Positions 35,507-44,175 of a DNA stretch of 64,000 bases are shown piece by piece. The stretch comes from Lentilactobacillus rapi DSM 19907 = JCM 15042. Its GTDB lineage: Bacteria > Bacillota > Bacilli > Lactobacillales > Lactobacillaceae. Location: contig NZ_AZEI01000076.1 in the NCBI RefSeq assembly GCF_001436255.1, positions 434,001 to 498,000 on the forward strand, written 5' to 3'. Below the pieces are notes generated by a model. It made no database searches, was not told where the DNA came from, and saw only the letters and a program-made list of their open reading frames with translations. How positions within the stretch are numbered: position 1 is the first letter of the stretch; every line of letters starts with the position of its first letter. The translations under genes and the position numbers were made by a program.

Positions 35507-36863
35507 TTTCCATTGCCCCTAAACTTGTTAATAACTGATTAAAAATCGTTGGATCTTGATAGAAATGAATGTGAAGATAACTGGCAAAAGTGTTGCGAAC
35601 TTGATACCCGCCTGTCCACTGAGAAACGACCTGGCCATCAATCACTTTCTTCATTTGAAGGACCGGTTTGAGTTGATCACCAGGCGCAAACGTTGAATGA
35701 TGGAATTCATGACCGCGGACTTGGCTGCCCTTTTTGGCGAGGATCGTATCCTGAATCGGTTCTGCGAAGCAATAGCCGAACCGCCGCAGTCGAGGAGTCA
35801 TTTCACTCACCCCGTCGAACACGCCGACCATTTCATATGAATGATCGTGATCGACCAATCGCTTACCGAGATACATTAAGCCGCCACACTCCGCATATAT
35901 CGGGCCACCTGTTTCGGAAAATTGTTTAATGGCTGCTTTCATTTGTGTGTTGGCAGCTAATTCTGAAGCAAATTCCTCCGGATACCCACCGCCAAGGTAC
36001 AGTGCGTCGACGTCGGGCAGTTGATGATCTTGTAACGGGCTGAAAAATTTCAATTCAACCCCAACCCGATTCAATAGGTTCAAATTGTCTTCATAGTAAA
36101 AACTAAACGCATCATCATAACCCACGCCAAGTCTTAAGTGAGCTGGATGAAAATCAGTTGGCGCCACAATTGGCTCATGATCTTCTTTCATCAACCCAAC
36201 CAATCGTGGTAAATCAACGTGATCGGCAATCAATTCGCCCAGCTTGGCAATCTTCTTATCAACCTGCGGTAATTCATTATCCGGAACCAATCCCAGTTGC
36301 CGAGAAGGCAGCCTAATCTCATCACAGTGCGGCAAATATCCCAATACAGGAATGTTATCGTATTTTTCAACCGCCCCTTTGATGAGCTGAAAATGATGAT
36401 CAGATTTCAAATTATTAATGATGACGCCGGCAATGTTGACTTTTTCATCAAATACCTGAAAGCCCTTCACGATGGCTGCAACCGAGGTGGAGGCAGCGTG
36501 GCCGTCAACGACTAAAACAACTGGCAGATCAAGCATTTTTGCAATGCTGGCAGTGGAATGGCTGTCCTTATCAATCCCCAAGCCGTCATATAATCCCATC
36601 ACGCCTTCAACCAAACCAATATCAATCTTTTCCGTGTCCCGGTTAAACAGGTAGTTCAACGTTTGGGCATCCGGTACCAAGAAATTATCAAGGTTCCTGG
36701 AATCCCGGCCAACGATTCTGGAATGAAACTTCGTATCGACGTAGTCCGGGCCAACCTTGTATGGCTGAATCTGATATTGTTTACTCAATGTAGCCAGCAA
36801 TCCAAGCACAACACTGGTTTTACCAGATCCACTCGTCACGCCGGCGATCAATATCTTCTTCAC
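35493..36863 (-). CDS. cbiA: Cobyrinic acid a,c-diamide synthase
   Basis: A 456-residue amidotransferase that amidates the a and c acetates of cobyrinic acid. The ATP motif ILIAGVTSGSGKTSVVLGLL is at 4-23, KVGPDYVDTKFHSRIVGRDSRNLDNFL follows at ~37-63, and the glutaminase cysteine is in IYAECGGLMYLG (~338-349), with RGHEFHHSTF near 395. The start is GTG 36863, the only in-frame choice near GTGAGG. It lies 15 bases after cobD. Confidence 0.96.
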   Translation of the reverse strand: MKKILIAGVTSGSGKTSVVLGLLATLSKQYQIQPYKVGPDYVDTKFHSRIVGRDSRNLDNFLVPDAQTLNYLFNRDTEKIDIGLVEGVMGLYDGLGIDKDSHSTASIAKMLDLPVVLVVDGHAASTSVAAIVKGFQVFDEKVNIAGVIINNLKSDHHFQLIKGAVEKYDNIPVLGYLPHCDEIRLPSRQLGLVPDNELPQVDKKIAKLGELIADHVDLPRLVGLMKEDHEPIVAPTDFHPAHLRLGVGYDDAFSFYYEDNLNLLNRVGVELKFFSPLQDHQLPDVDALYLGGGYPEEFASELAANTQMKAAIKQFSETGGPIYAECGGLMYLGKRLVDHDHSYEMVGVFDGVSEMTPRLRRFGYCFAEPIQDTILAKKGSQVRGHEFHHSTFAPGDQLKPVLQMKKVIDGQVVSQWTGGYQVRNTFASYLHIHFYQDPTIFNQLLTSLGAMENANS

Positions 36864-36878
36864 ATTGCCTCACTTCCT

Positions 36879-37964
36879 TTAATTGAGCGCATTCACAACA
36901 ACTGATTTGAGCGCCATGAGTAATTGGGCGTTTTCGTGGTGGGACCGAACTGCTACTCGATAATAATCATCGCCGAGGCCGTAATAATCTGCACACGATC
37001 GGATCATGATGCGCTGATGCCACAATTTTTCTCGAAGATCAGGCACTGCACTCTTAATCAGATAGTAGTTAGCAAATGAGTCGAAAACCTGGATATTTGG
37101 AAGGGCTTTAAGGCCAGCCAGTAAAAACGGTTTTTCGGACGTCAGCCATTCGTAGGTTTGTTCAATGTACTGACCATCCTGATACATATGCTGACCAAAT
37201 TGATCTGCTAAGGTATTGACCGACCATGGTTCTGCTTGTTGATTCCAAGCATCCTGGAGTGCTTTGTTTTTGGTGACCGCAAACCCTAATCTCAACCCCG
37301 GAATTGCAAAGAACTTAGTTGCCGACCGTAAGATGATGACCGGGGATTGCTCGGTTAAATGACTCACGAAGCTCCATTTATCATGATCTACAAAATCCAT
37401 GAATGCCTCGTCAATAATCAACCATTTGTGATTCTGGGAACAATAATCAACAATTTTTTGCATTTCCAGCGGCTTAATAATCGTCCCTGTTGGATTGTTG
37501 GGATTACAAAGACAGATTAAATCAATATCCGGCTGCCCTTTTAAGTAATTGATCAGATCGTTAGAGTCCAGCTCAAATTGATCAGCAGGCTTCAGATAAT
37601 AATGGGCGACAGCCATCCCCGACCTGGAAAATGATCGTTCATACTCACCAAATGTCGGTGCTAAGACCAGTGCTTTCTTGGCTTGAACAGCGTTGGCAGT
37701 ATCAAAAATCATTTGAACGGCACCATTGCCTACCATGACATCCTGACTTGAAACGTTGAAGTGAGTGGCAATGGCCCCCTTCAAATCTGGATACTCAGGA
37801 TTGGGATAATAAATGACTTGGTCAAGTGACTGTTGGAGAACTCCTAACAAATACTTGGACAACCCCAGCGGATTAATGTTGGCACTAAAATCAATCATTT
37901 CGTCGGCTGATAGTCCTAATTGGCCGGCGATTTTTTCTCTGTTACCACCGTGAATAACTTTCAT
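36879..37964 (-). CDS. cobD: L-threonine-O-3-phosphate decarboxylase
   Basis: A 361-residue PLP enzyme of the aminotransferase fold that makes (R)-1-aminopropan-2-ol phosphate for CbiB. It begins VIHGGNREKIAGQLGLSADEMIDFSANINPLG and has ICLCNPNNPTGTII (~150-163), WLIIDEAFMDFVDHD (~181-195) and the PLP lysine in RSATKFFAIPGLRLGFAV (~217-234). ATG 37964 follows GGAGTCG. It is the first gene of the 26-gene minus-strand run. A threonine kinase (PduX) for its substrate is not in the window. Confidence 0.95.
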   Translation of the reverse strand: MKVIHGGNREKIAGQLGLSADEMIDFSANINPLGLSKYLLGVLQQSLDQVIYYPNPEYPDLKGAIATHFNVSSQDVMVGNGAVQMIFDTANAVQAKKALVLAPTFGEYERSFSRSGMAVAHYYLKPADQFELDSNDLINYLKGQPDIDLICLCNPNNPTGTIIKPLEMQKIVDYCSQNHKWLIIDEAFMDFVDHDKWSFVSHLTEQSPVIILRSATKFFAIPGLRLGFAVTKNKALQDAWNQQAEPWSVNTLADQFGQHMYQDGQYIEQTYEWLTSEKPFLLAGLKALPNIQVFDSFANYYLIKSAVPDLREKLWHQRIMIRSCADYYGLGDDYYRVAVRSHHENAQLLMALKSVVVNALN

Positions 37965-38417
37965 AGTTCGACTCCAATTTTTTCTTTGTATTGAGACAGA
38001 AACTTCCCAAAATAATAAATTTGTGAAATCCTTTTCATGTGTTTCCAGTTCAAAACATACACTACCAAGCCCCTATCGCACAAGGCGTTTCAGCTAACCA
38101 TCCTGCTTTGTGGAATAATTCCCATGATTCATCTAAAATGTGTTAAATATGGCAGCCAAACCTCTGTGACTCGAAACCAAGATGCGCAAAATAATGATAA
38201 TCAAATTCCCGGTGAAGCCATCTTTAAAGAATCTAAAGAAACCGATTACATTTTACAAGTCAATTAATTATCAATTTTCTGACTAGGGGATACTAAAAAT
38301 CGTCTTTTTTATCCTATTCCGCAAAAAACATGACTTTTTTATTCAATCAATCTTTCTGCCAACCAGTTAGTCACATTTTTAAGGTATGATAGCGGTAACT
38401 TATAAAAGGACTGATTA
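37965..38417. promoter_or_regulatory. Divergent control region of the cob cluster
   Basis: This 453-bp gap separates cobD from the adenosyltransferase gene and must hold the promoters for both. I looked on both strands for a cobalamin riboswitch (B12 box and the conserved GCCACTG) and see none, which agrees with control by PocR. A TAACAC-like motif in TTTAACACATTT (minus strand, ~38138-38150) loosely resembles the inverted repeat near pocR. A short palindrome GGAATAATTCC lies at 38111-38121. Confidence 0.4.
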
Positions 38418-38996
38418 ATGATGAAAATTTACACCAGAGCTGGCGACAAGGGTAGGACACAGATTATTGGCCACCAGGTTGTTCAAAAGGATGATGCCCG
38501 GGTGGAAGCTTATGGGACCACGGACGAACTCAATTCATGGGTTGGCTATATCATTTCGACTTTAACCCCCCAGACATCATCATTGGCAAATGAATTGGAA
38601 GAAATCCAACAACTTTTATTCGATGTTGGCAACGATCTGGCCAATCCCGCTTCAGAATCACACCGAGAATATAAATTTGATCCGGAAACGGCCGCAGAGG
38701 CAACTAAATGGCTTGAAGAAAAAATTGACGCTTACACCAATACCGTTCCAAAAGTTAAAAAGTTCATCCTTCCGGGAGGCTCAAAAGTTGCAGCAGCTCT
38801 CCAAGTCGCCAGAACCGTCACCCGAAGATCAGAGCGGCGAATTGTCACACTCAAAAATCAAACGGCTATTAATAATGAAGTAATGGGATTCATCAATCGG
38901 CTGTCAGATTATTTCTTTGCTGCTGCCCGCTATGCTAATTATTTAGAAAAGCATGACGAAGTAACTTATCGAAACAGTAAGGAAATATTTCGTTAA
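38418..38996 (+). CDS. PduO-type corrinoid adenosyltransferase
   Basis: A 192-residue ATP:cob(I)alamin adenosyltransferase, the single-domain PduO type known from Lactobacillus. Hallmarks are IYTRAGDKGRTQIIG near 4-18 (ATP binding), VEAYGTTDELNSWVGYI near 29-45, KFILPGGSKVAAALQVARTVTRRSERRIV near 114-142 and NRLSDYFFAAARYAN near 160-174. The start at 38418 is preceded by AAAGGA; the next ATG is a near equivalent. It is divergent from the cob cluster and supplies adenosyl-corrinoid, the cofactor form needed by CobU and by diol dehydratase. Confidence 0.95.
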   Translation: MMKIYTRAGDKGRTQIIGHQVVQKDDARVEAYGTTDELNSWVGYIISTLTPQTSSLANELEEIQQLLFDVGNDLANPASESHREYKFDPETAAEATKWLEEKIDAYTNTVPKVKKFILPGGSKVAAALQVARTVTRRSERRIVTLKNQTAINNEVMGFINRLSDYFFAAARYANYLEKHDEVTYRNSKEIFR

Positions 38997-39127
38997 ATAA
39001 ATCGGGTAACCCAGTGCAGGTTAGAATATCAATTTCCATAACCAAGAATGTCGATCGTGATTTTGACGTTGAAAGAATCGGCGCTTTGATCAACGACTAT
39101 TTTCGCGGTTTCCAATCTATCCTTCAA

Positions 39128-39187
39128 AAAGGCCATCTAGTTTCAGAAAAAGAATCATTTTCTGGACTAGGTGGCCTCTTTTTTTGT
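39128..39187 (+). terminator. Terminator after the adenosyltransferase gene
   Basis: AAAGGCCATCTAGT...ACTAGGTGGCCTCTTTTTTT with an inner CAGAAAA/TTTTCTG, a strong hairpin with a T-run. Confidence 0.8.
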
Positions 39188-39202
39188 ACTATGAAGTTGT
39201 GA

Positions 39203-39515
39203 TAACTGTTATTTTGAGTTGATTTTGATCAATTTTTAGTTTTCATTTTCAAATTTTCAATTAATTATTTGGGCGTCAATTCCCTCATTAACTGGGCTGT
39301 AATCCCTTTTTGAGCTCACATGAGCATGTTTGGCGACTGGTAATATTGAGCCATTAGCGGTAATATCTAATTAATATTTAATTAGATGAACTTTTTGCTC
39401 ATAAATTATCCGTTTATGTATAAATTCAGTTATTTCTAATTTTATTTTCATGTTCGACCCTTTTTACTGTATAATCATTCTAAATACATATCTATATATT
39501 AGGAGGCAATTCTTT
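39203..39515 (+). promoter_or_regulatory. AT-rich leader of the PEP carboxylase gene
   Basis: Very AT-rich, with a TATAAT-like box in TGTATAATC near 39470, about 45 bases before the start codon. No clear -35, operator or riboswitch is seen. Confidence 0.4.
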
Positions 39516-41024
39516 ATGGACAGAAAAATTCCAAATATTATGGGAACCCAACATCCGGATAATGCGGGCGTTCCATTCTTCAAGGATCATCAAAACCCAT
39601 TTGTTTCAGCGTTTCGTGAAATTGACGAAGCTTATCAAAACTTCTCGGTGCTAGATGCTGATGAGTACATGTGGGATTGGGAAGGAAAGCACGCCGATGC
39701 ATCGGTGATTGACCGTTTGTACTCAGAACATTATGAGTACTTCAAGAAACACCCACTTGGCAAGGATAAATTCCTCACTTTCCGTTTTCCAAATATTTGG
39801 GAAGAAAAAGGCTACAGCTTGATGCAGGCCATGACCACAATTCTTTCGGCCGAAGACTTTGCGTTGGACTTAGGCTTTAAAGAACGGCCCTTATTTGAAG
39901 CAATCTTACCAATGACTCAATCTGCCGATCAATTGATTGATATGGAAGACAAGTTTGCCAGTCTCTCCCACTACAAGACCAAGGAATTCAACACTGGCCA
40001 TAAAGATTCCGATACCTTACAAATGATTCCGTTGTTTGAAGGATTCGAATCACAATTACATGCCCCAGAAATTTTGAAGAAATATCTGGAAATGTATCAT
40101 CAACACTTTGGCCGTGATCTCAAATATATGCGGGTCTTCTTGGCCGGTTCTGATTCTGCTCTTTCAAACGGTTTCTTGAACAGTATCATCGGTAACAAGT
40201 TGGCCTTGACTCGATTAGCTGAATTTGAAGAAGAAACCAAATTACCAATTTATCCAATCGCCGGAATGGGAAGCACCATCTTCCGTGGCGGATTGTCACC
40301 AATGATGATCGACCGTTACTTGGAAGAATTCCCTGGCTTAAAGACGGCTACCATTCAATCCGCATTCCGTTACGATTATCCACTGGATGTTGTTGAACCA
40401 GCCATCATGAAATTACGTGATGGCTTGCAACAAAGCAAGTTCCAGATTATCGACAAAGATGATCAGAAGATTCTTTTGGATATTGCCAAGAAAGCTGCCG
40501 GAGAATATCACGAAACTTTGGATCCATTGATCAATGACTTACAGCCAATCTTTGACTCCTTCCCAAAGCGGCGTGATCGTCACCAACACGTTGGGATCAT
40601 CGGTTACTCAAGAGATGTCGATGGTTACAAGATGCCTCGGGCAATCACCTTTACCGGTGCGCTTTACTCCGTCGGTGTTCCACCAGAATTTCTTGGAACT
40701 GGTCGCATCTTGAATAAGTTGGATGACAACGAATTAGATACCCTGATGAAATATTATCCAAACATCAAGCATGACTATGCCCATGTTGCTAAATACTTCA
40801 GCAAGGATGCTTTGGAAGCCTTACAAGCTAAGAATCCGGCATGGCACGCGGTTGACGAAGATATTGAGGCGGTTGAGAAACTCTTCGATATCAAAGCTGG
40901 TCCTCAAGATGAAGATCAACAAAAGCACGCCGATTTGGCTGCGGATCTGGTTAAGATTTCGGATAAAGAAACGAAGACAACCCTTATCAGTCGGCAAGCT
41001 GTTTTGCGTAAGTTCTTAGGTTAA
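39516..41024 (+). CDS. ppcA: Archaeal-type phosphoenolpyruvate carboxylase
   Basis: A 502-residue enzyme that carboxylates phosphoenolpyruvate to oxaloacetate, replenishing aspartate and C4 acids. The short length and the opening MDRKIPNIMGTQHPDNAGVP identify the archaeal-type (PEPCase_2) family rather than the ~900-residue bacterial type. Further markers are LKYMRVFLAGSDSALSNG (~207-224), YPIAGMGSTIFRGGLSP (~247-263), AFRYDYPLDVVEPAIMKL (~286-303) and KRRDRHQHVGIIGYSRDV (~352-369). ATG 39516 is 9 bases after AGGAGG; the frame upstream of it lacks a ribosome site. Monocistronic. Confidence 0.94.
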   Translation: MDRKIPNIMGTQHPDNAGVPFFKDHQNPFVSAFREIDEAYQNFSVLDADEYMWDWEGKHADASVIDRLYSEHYEYFKKHPLGKDKFLTFRFPNIWEEKGYSLMQAMTTILSAEDFALDLGFKERPLFEAILPMTQSADQLIDMEDKFASLSHYKTKEFNTGHKDSDTLQMIPLFEGFESQLHAPEILKKYLEMYHQHFGRDLKYMRVFLAGSDSALSNGFLNSIIGNKLALTRLAEFEEETKLPIYPIAGMGSTIFRGGLSPMMIDRYLEEFPGLKTATIQSAFRYDYPLDVVEPAIMKLRDGLQQSKFQIIDKDDQKILLDIAKKAAGEYHETLDPLINDLQPIFDSFPKRRDRHQHVGIIGYSRDVDGYKMPRAITFTGALYSVGVPPEFLGTGRILNKLDDNELDTLMKYYPNIKHDYAHVAKYFSKDALEALQAKNPAWHAVDEDIEAVEKLFDIKAGPQDEDQQKHADLAADLVKISDKETKTTLISRQAVLRKFLG

Positions 41025-41049
41025 TCATTTCAGAATTTTCAAATTTTTA

Positions 41050-41092
41050 AACATAAACGACCTGTTAGAATTTCTAATGGGCCGTTTTTCTA
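41050..41092 (+). terminator. Terminator of ppcA
   Basis: ACGACCTGTTAGAA/TTCTAATGGGCCGT with a short loop and TTTTT. Confidence 0.75.
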
Positions 41093-41124
41093 TCAAATGC
41101 ACTATGAAAGGCGGCCTTCAAATC

Positions 41125-41313
41125 ATGGCAAAAACGAGCATCACTTACTATGTCCCCTTAGGCTATTCATCCCCAAGACTTCACGTTTTTGAAGAACTGA
41201 TGGGGCAACATTTGGACGAAATCGACAAATCCATCAGGGCCATCCATCAAAAACAGCTTGCTCAAATTTTTGCCGGCTTTTCGGTGCAAATCCCCAATGA
41301 TCCGGATGCGTAA
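41125..41313 (+). CDS. Small hypothetical protein
   Basis: A 62-residue protein beginning MAKTSITYYVPLGYSSPRLH, predicted helical in the second half (FEELMGQHLDEIDKSIRAIHQKQLAQIF). No signal peptide, cysteine or known motif. ATG 41125 follows GAAAGGCGG; earlier in-frame starts have no ribosome site. I do not recognise the family. Confidence 0.5.
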   Translation: MAKTSITYYVPLGYSSPRLHVFEELMGQHLDEIDKSIRAIHQKQLAQIFAGFSVQIPNDPDA

Positions 41314-41405
41314 TCTTTTTCGCTTGCTGATAGTCGCATTTCAGACGTCCTCAACAACAAAGTTATATAATGAACATAGATCAAAAAGAAATGGAGATTT
41401 AAGTG

Positions 41406-41813
41406 ATGCAAAATCGGAATTTGTTATTATTGGCAACTGCTGCCATCACACTTGCTGGCTTTACCACCATCAGTACCCCAACCACGGCCAATGCAGCGAC
41501 CATGACTGGTACTCTCACCTATCATAAGGTTAAATTGATCGCTAAAATCGGCAGTCATTATCAACAATTCAAGCTCACCAACCACGTTGTCAACAGCAAT
41601 TATCAGCACATCCAAACAACCTCGTGGAAAAAGAGCGGCCTTAAAAAAGGCACCAAAGTTGTCGTCGATATGTACGCTAATCAAGGGCTGCAATCCAATT
41701 GGTACCGAATTTCAAAATATGCTGCCAAGAAGAAATCTCAGACCAAACCAAAAGTCCAAAAATACTGGGTTTATGGCCAAGCATTAGTGTTGCCGAAGAG
41801 CTTCACTTTCTAG
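41406..41813 (+). CDS. Small secreted basic protein
   Basis: A 135-residue exported protein: a signal peptide (MQNRNLLLLATAAITLAGFT, cleavage near NAATM) and a mature domain rich in Lys, Tyr and His (KLIAKIGSHYQQFKLTNHVV, KKGTKVVVDMYANQG, YWVYGQALVLPKSF). It resembles the SLAP or surface-layer-associated style of lactobacillus proteins in composition, but I cannot name a domain. ATG 41406 has GGAGA 9 bases upstream. It lacks the GTPTAL motif of the two other secreted proteins. Confidence 0.65.
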   Translation: MQNRNLLLLATAAITLAGFTTISTPTTANAATMTGTLTYHKVKLIAKIGSHYQQFKLTNHVVNSNYQHIQTTSWKKSGLKKGTKVVVDMYANQGLQSNWYRISKYAAKKKSQTKPKVQKYWVYGQALVLPKSFTF

Positions 41814-41847
41814 CTAACCAATAAACGCCAATCGGGAAGCCTTTAAA

Positions 41848-43113
41848 ATGAAAAAACTCAAAGCTCGGCTAGATGCCTTTAGTGATGCCGTCATCGCCAT
41901 TATTTTAACAATTATGGTATTGGATCTAACGCCAGTATTACGGGACAATCTCAATGATTACCTTTTGTTGAGCAAAGAAATTGGCGTCTACATTATTAGT
42001 TTCGCGTTTGTTGCCAACATGTGGTATCAGCATGCCACGCTATTTAATGAAATTGACGACATGAGCTATCGAATTATGTTGGTTGATTTTTTGTTTCTGA
42101 TCCCATTATCACTGACACCCCCGGCAACCAATATGATGGCTGAGAACACCACCAATATCACGGTGATGGCTTATGGCCTGCTTGTTGGAATTACCGGGGC
42201 TTGTTTCAGATTACTTGCAAGATCAATCATTCACTTTCAATATACCGACACGTCAAAAATGCGCCAGGTCTACCGGAAAATTTTTGGCCAACATAATCTG
42301 ATTTACGTCTTATTAAATGGCATTTTGATTATTCTGGCCTATTTCTTTCCCCAAATTGTTTTGTGGTTCTACTTACCCTACCCATTAATTTATATGCTGT
42401 TAAGTAGTCGTGATCGCCAGCAAATGTACGATGTCGCCCAACTGACGACCGATCAACGGCAACAATACTTGCGCTTGCCCCGAGACCGGATGAAACAATT
42501 CAGTCGTTTGGTGGACGCCAGCAAGCCCCAAACCAGTGTTGATCCTGCTGGAAATCAACCGAGTACCAATAAGCCACCACTGCCACAAACTGTTAAGCCA
42601 ATCAGTTGGCACGATTGGTTGGATCAGCCAATTGGCTCTGGAAGTGGCGTTCAAGCAACTAACGCTCATTCACCCAATGCGGAGGCCATTAAAGAATTTC
42701 GCCGGGCCCAGTGGGATGAATTTCAGCGACAAACTAAAACTCAGCGGGCTGCTCGAGATCAAGCTGCGGAAGAATTGGAACGGCAACAAGCTGCTCAAAA
42801 GGCCGCTGCCAAACAAGCTGAACGAGAACGGGAACGCGAGCAGGACGCCAAAAAAGAAGCCGCTGAGCTGGCAGCTAAGCAACGCGAACAGGATCAAGAA
42901 GCTGAGGAAGATGCCGCTAAACTAGCCGCCAAGAATATTGAACGCCAGGCTCATGCTAAAAAAGAAGCTGCTAAGCAAGAAATTAAGATTCAAGAACGGC
43001 AACAAAAAGCCAAACGAAAGGCAGACCGGAAGGATGCTAAGGCGCTGGTCCGCCAAAAGAAGTTGGCCCAGAAAGCTAAACAATATGATTCTGATGATCA
43101 CGAGCATCAATAA
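41848..43113 (+). CDS. TMEM175-family channel with long charged C-terminal tail
   Basis: A 421-residue protein. Residues 1-~190 form the six-helix TMEM175 (DUF1211) potassium-channel unit, with the signature RLDAFSDAVIAIILTIMVLDL near 7-27. Known bacterial members of about 200 residues end there. Here a Pro/Ser/Thr-rich linker (~225-275) is followed by ~140 residues made almost only of Ala, Glu, Gln, Lys and Arg (278-421), predicted to be one long coiled coil. The tail is cytoplasmic by the usual topology. ATG 41848 follows a weak GGAAG site. It converges on the TauE gene. Confidence 0.85.
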   Translation: MKKLKARLDAFSDAVIAIILTIMVLDLTPVLRDNLNDYLLLSKEIGVYIISFAFVANMWYQHATLFNEIDDMSYRIMLVDFLFLIPLSLTPPATNMMAENTTNITVMAYGLLVGITGACFRLLARSIIHFQYTDTSKMRQVYRKIFGQHNLIYVLLNGILIILAYFFPQIVLWFYLPYPLIYMLLSSRDRQQMYDVAQLTTDQRQQYLRLPRDRMKQFSRLVDASKPQTSVDPAGNQPSTNKPPLPQTVKPISWHDWLDQPIGSGSGVQATNAHSPNAEAIKEFRRAQWDEFQRQTKTQRAARDQAAEELERQQAAQKAAAKQAEREREREQDAKKEAAELAAKQREQDQEAEEDAAKLAAKNIERQAHAKKEAAKQEIKIQERQQKAKRKADRKDAKALVRQKKLAQKAKQYDSDDHEHQ

Positions 43114-43129
43114 TTATAAAAAAATAGCG

Positions 43130-43175
43130 GATTGAAACGCTGACCAGAACCCTCAACGCTTCAATCCTTTTTATT
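43130..43175. terminator. Convergent terminator
   Basis: GGATTGAAACG and CGCTTCAATCC bracket ~20 bases, with T-runs on both sides, between convergent genes. Confidence 0.7.
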
Positions 43176-43191
43176 TGAGTTCAACGATCAG

Positions 43192-43971
43192 CTAAAAATA
43201 AGCGGTCACAAACAAGTATCCCGCTAATCCAAACGCCGCCAATGCAATCAGTGCCCGGAGTAGGTGAATATTCGCGTGGCGCACAATAATCGGGCCGGTG
43301 TAGCCGCCAATCAACAGGCCAAACCCCATTGGAATCACATACAACCAGTATATGTGGGACTTAAAAATGAAGATAATGGTTGCAACCAAGTTCCCAATAA
43401 AGGCGATGGCATTCTTCGTCGCATTAATGACCGTGAATTTTTCATCCATGATAATCGATAGGATTGCCAGAAAGATGACACCACCCGCGGCCCCAAAGTA
43501 ACCGGTGTAGGCACCAACCACAACGATCCCGGTTAAGCTGATGAGTGCAACCCAAAAGTGTTTCTCAGGTGATGCGTGCGCTTCTCTCATCTTCCGAGTT
43601 GAGGTATCTTTCTTGCGGCCCGACATCAGGAGCAAAATTCCTGCAAATAAAATAAAAAATGGCACAACCTTCTCAAACGATGATGCCGGTGCAATCAGCA
43701 GCAAGTAACTCCCGACGATGCTACCGATCAGTGACAAGCCAACGTAAATTCCCAGTCGCTTCCAATTTCCCCTGAGTTCCTTCATTGACGAAGCCATTGA
43801 CCCAATGCCAGAAAAGACCAAGGCGGTGGTATTAGTCACGTTGGCGATGACTGGAGGCAACCCAACCAGCAGCAGGGCTGGATAAGATGCCAGCGAGGCC
43901 AATCCAGCGACTGATGCCAAGAGACCAGCGACGAATCCCGCGATTATTAAAAAAATAAACGTCCAAACCAT
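43192..43971 (-). CDS. TauE/SafE-family membrane exporter
   Basis: A 259-residue protein with about eight hydrophobic segments in two halves, as in TauE/SafE sulfite or sulfonate exporters. Visible motifs are GFVAGLLASVAGLASLASYPALLLVGLPPVIANVTNTTALV near the start and TGYFGAAGGVIFLAILSIIMD in the second half (~155-175), then GGYTGPIIVRH. The substrate is unknown. It is one of three family members in the window. ATG 43971 follows GGTGCC; ribosome site GAGAAGGTG. Confidence 0.85.
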   Translation of the reverse strand: MVWTFIFLIIAGFVAGLLASVAGLASLASYPALLLVGLPPVIANVTNTTALVFSGIGSMASSMKELRGNWKRLGIYVGLSLIGSIVGSYLLLIAPASSFEKVVPFFILFAGILLLMSGRKKDTSTRKMREAHASPEKHFWVALISLTGIVVVGAYTGYFGAAGGVIFLAILSIIMDEKFTVINATKNAIAFIGNLVATIIFIFKSHIYWLYVIPMGFGLLIGGYTGPIIVRHANIHLLRALIALAAFGLAGYLFVTAYF

Positions 43972-44064
43972 GAGTAGGCACCTTCTCCATTAACCAATTT
44001 TGAACAATCTATTATTAATATACTACTTTTTCCCTTCGAAAGGATTTTTTCGCTTCAGCCTGCC

Positions 44065-44093
44065 TGTAAATGGGCCAGAAACTGCAGTATAAT
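44065..44093 (+). promoter_or_regulatory. Promoter of the dipeptidase gene
   Basis: TGTAAA and TATAAT are separated by 17 bases. The leader then contains a hairpin (44125-44163, AAAGCGAT...ATCGCTTT) ending just before the ribosome site. Confidence 0.55.
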
Positions 44094-44175
44094 TTGAGAC
44101 ATAACAATTATTTATCTATAACTTAAAGCGATATCTGATTCAATTGTCGGATAATCGCTTTTATTGAGAGAGGAA

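Noticed and set aside
38037-38267. A 76-residue open frame in the cob control region
   Set aside because: No ribosome site, no recognisable domain, and it would fill the divergent promoter region.
37965-38417. Cobalamin riboswitch upstream of cobD or the adenosyltransferase
   Set aside because: No B12 box or matching conserved core was found on either strand; regulation by PocR explains the locus.
39014-39202. A 62-residue frame after the adenosyltransferase
   Set aside because: It spans the terminator hairpin and has no ribosome site or family.
42400-43110. Several minus-strand frames opposite the TMEM175 tail
   Set aside because: They are shadows of the repetitive Ala/Glu/Gln/Lys codons of the coiled coil.
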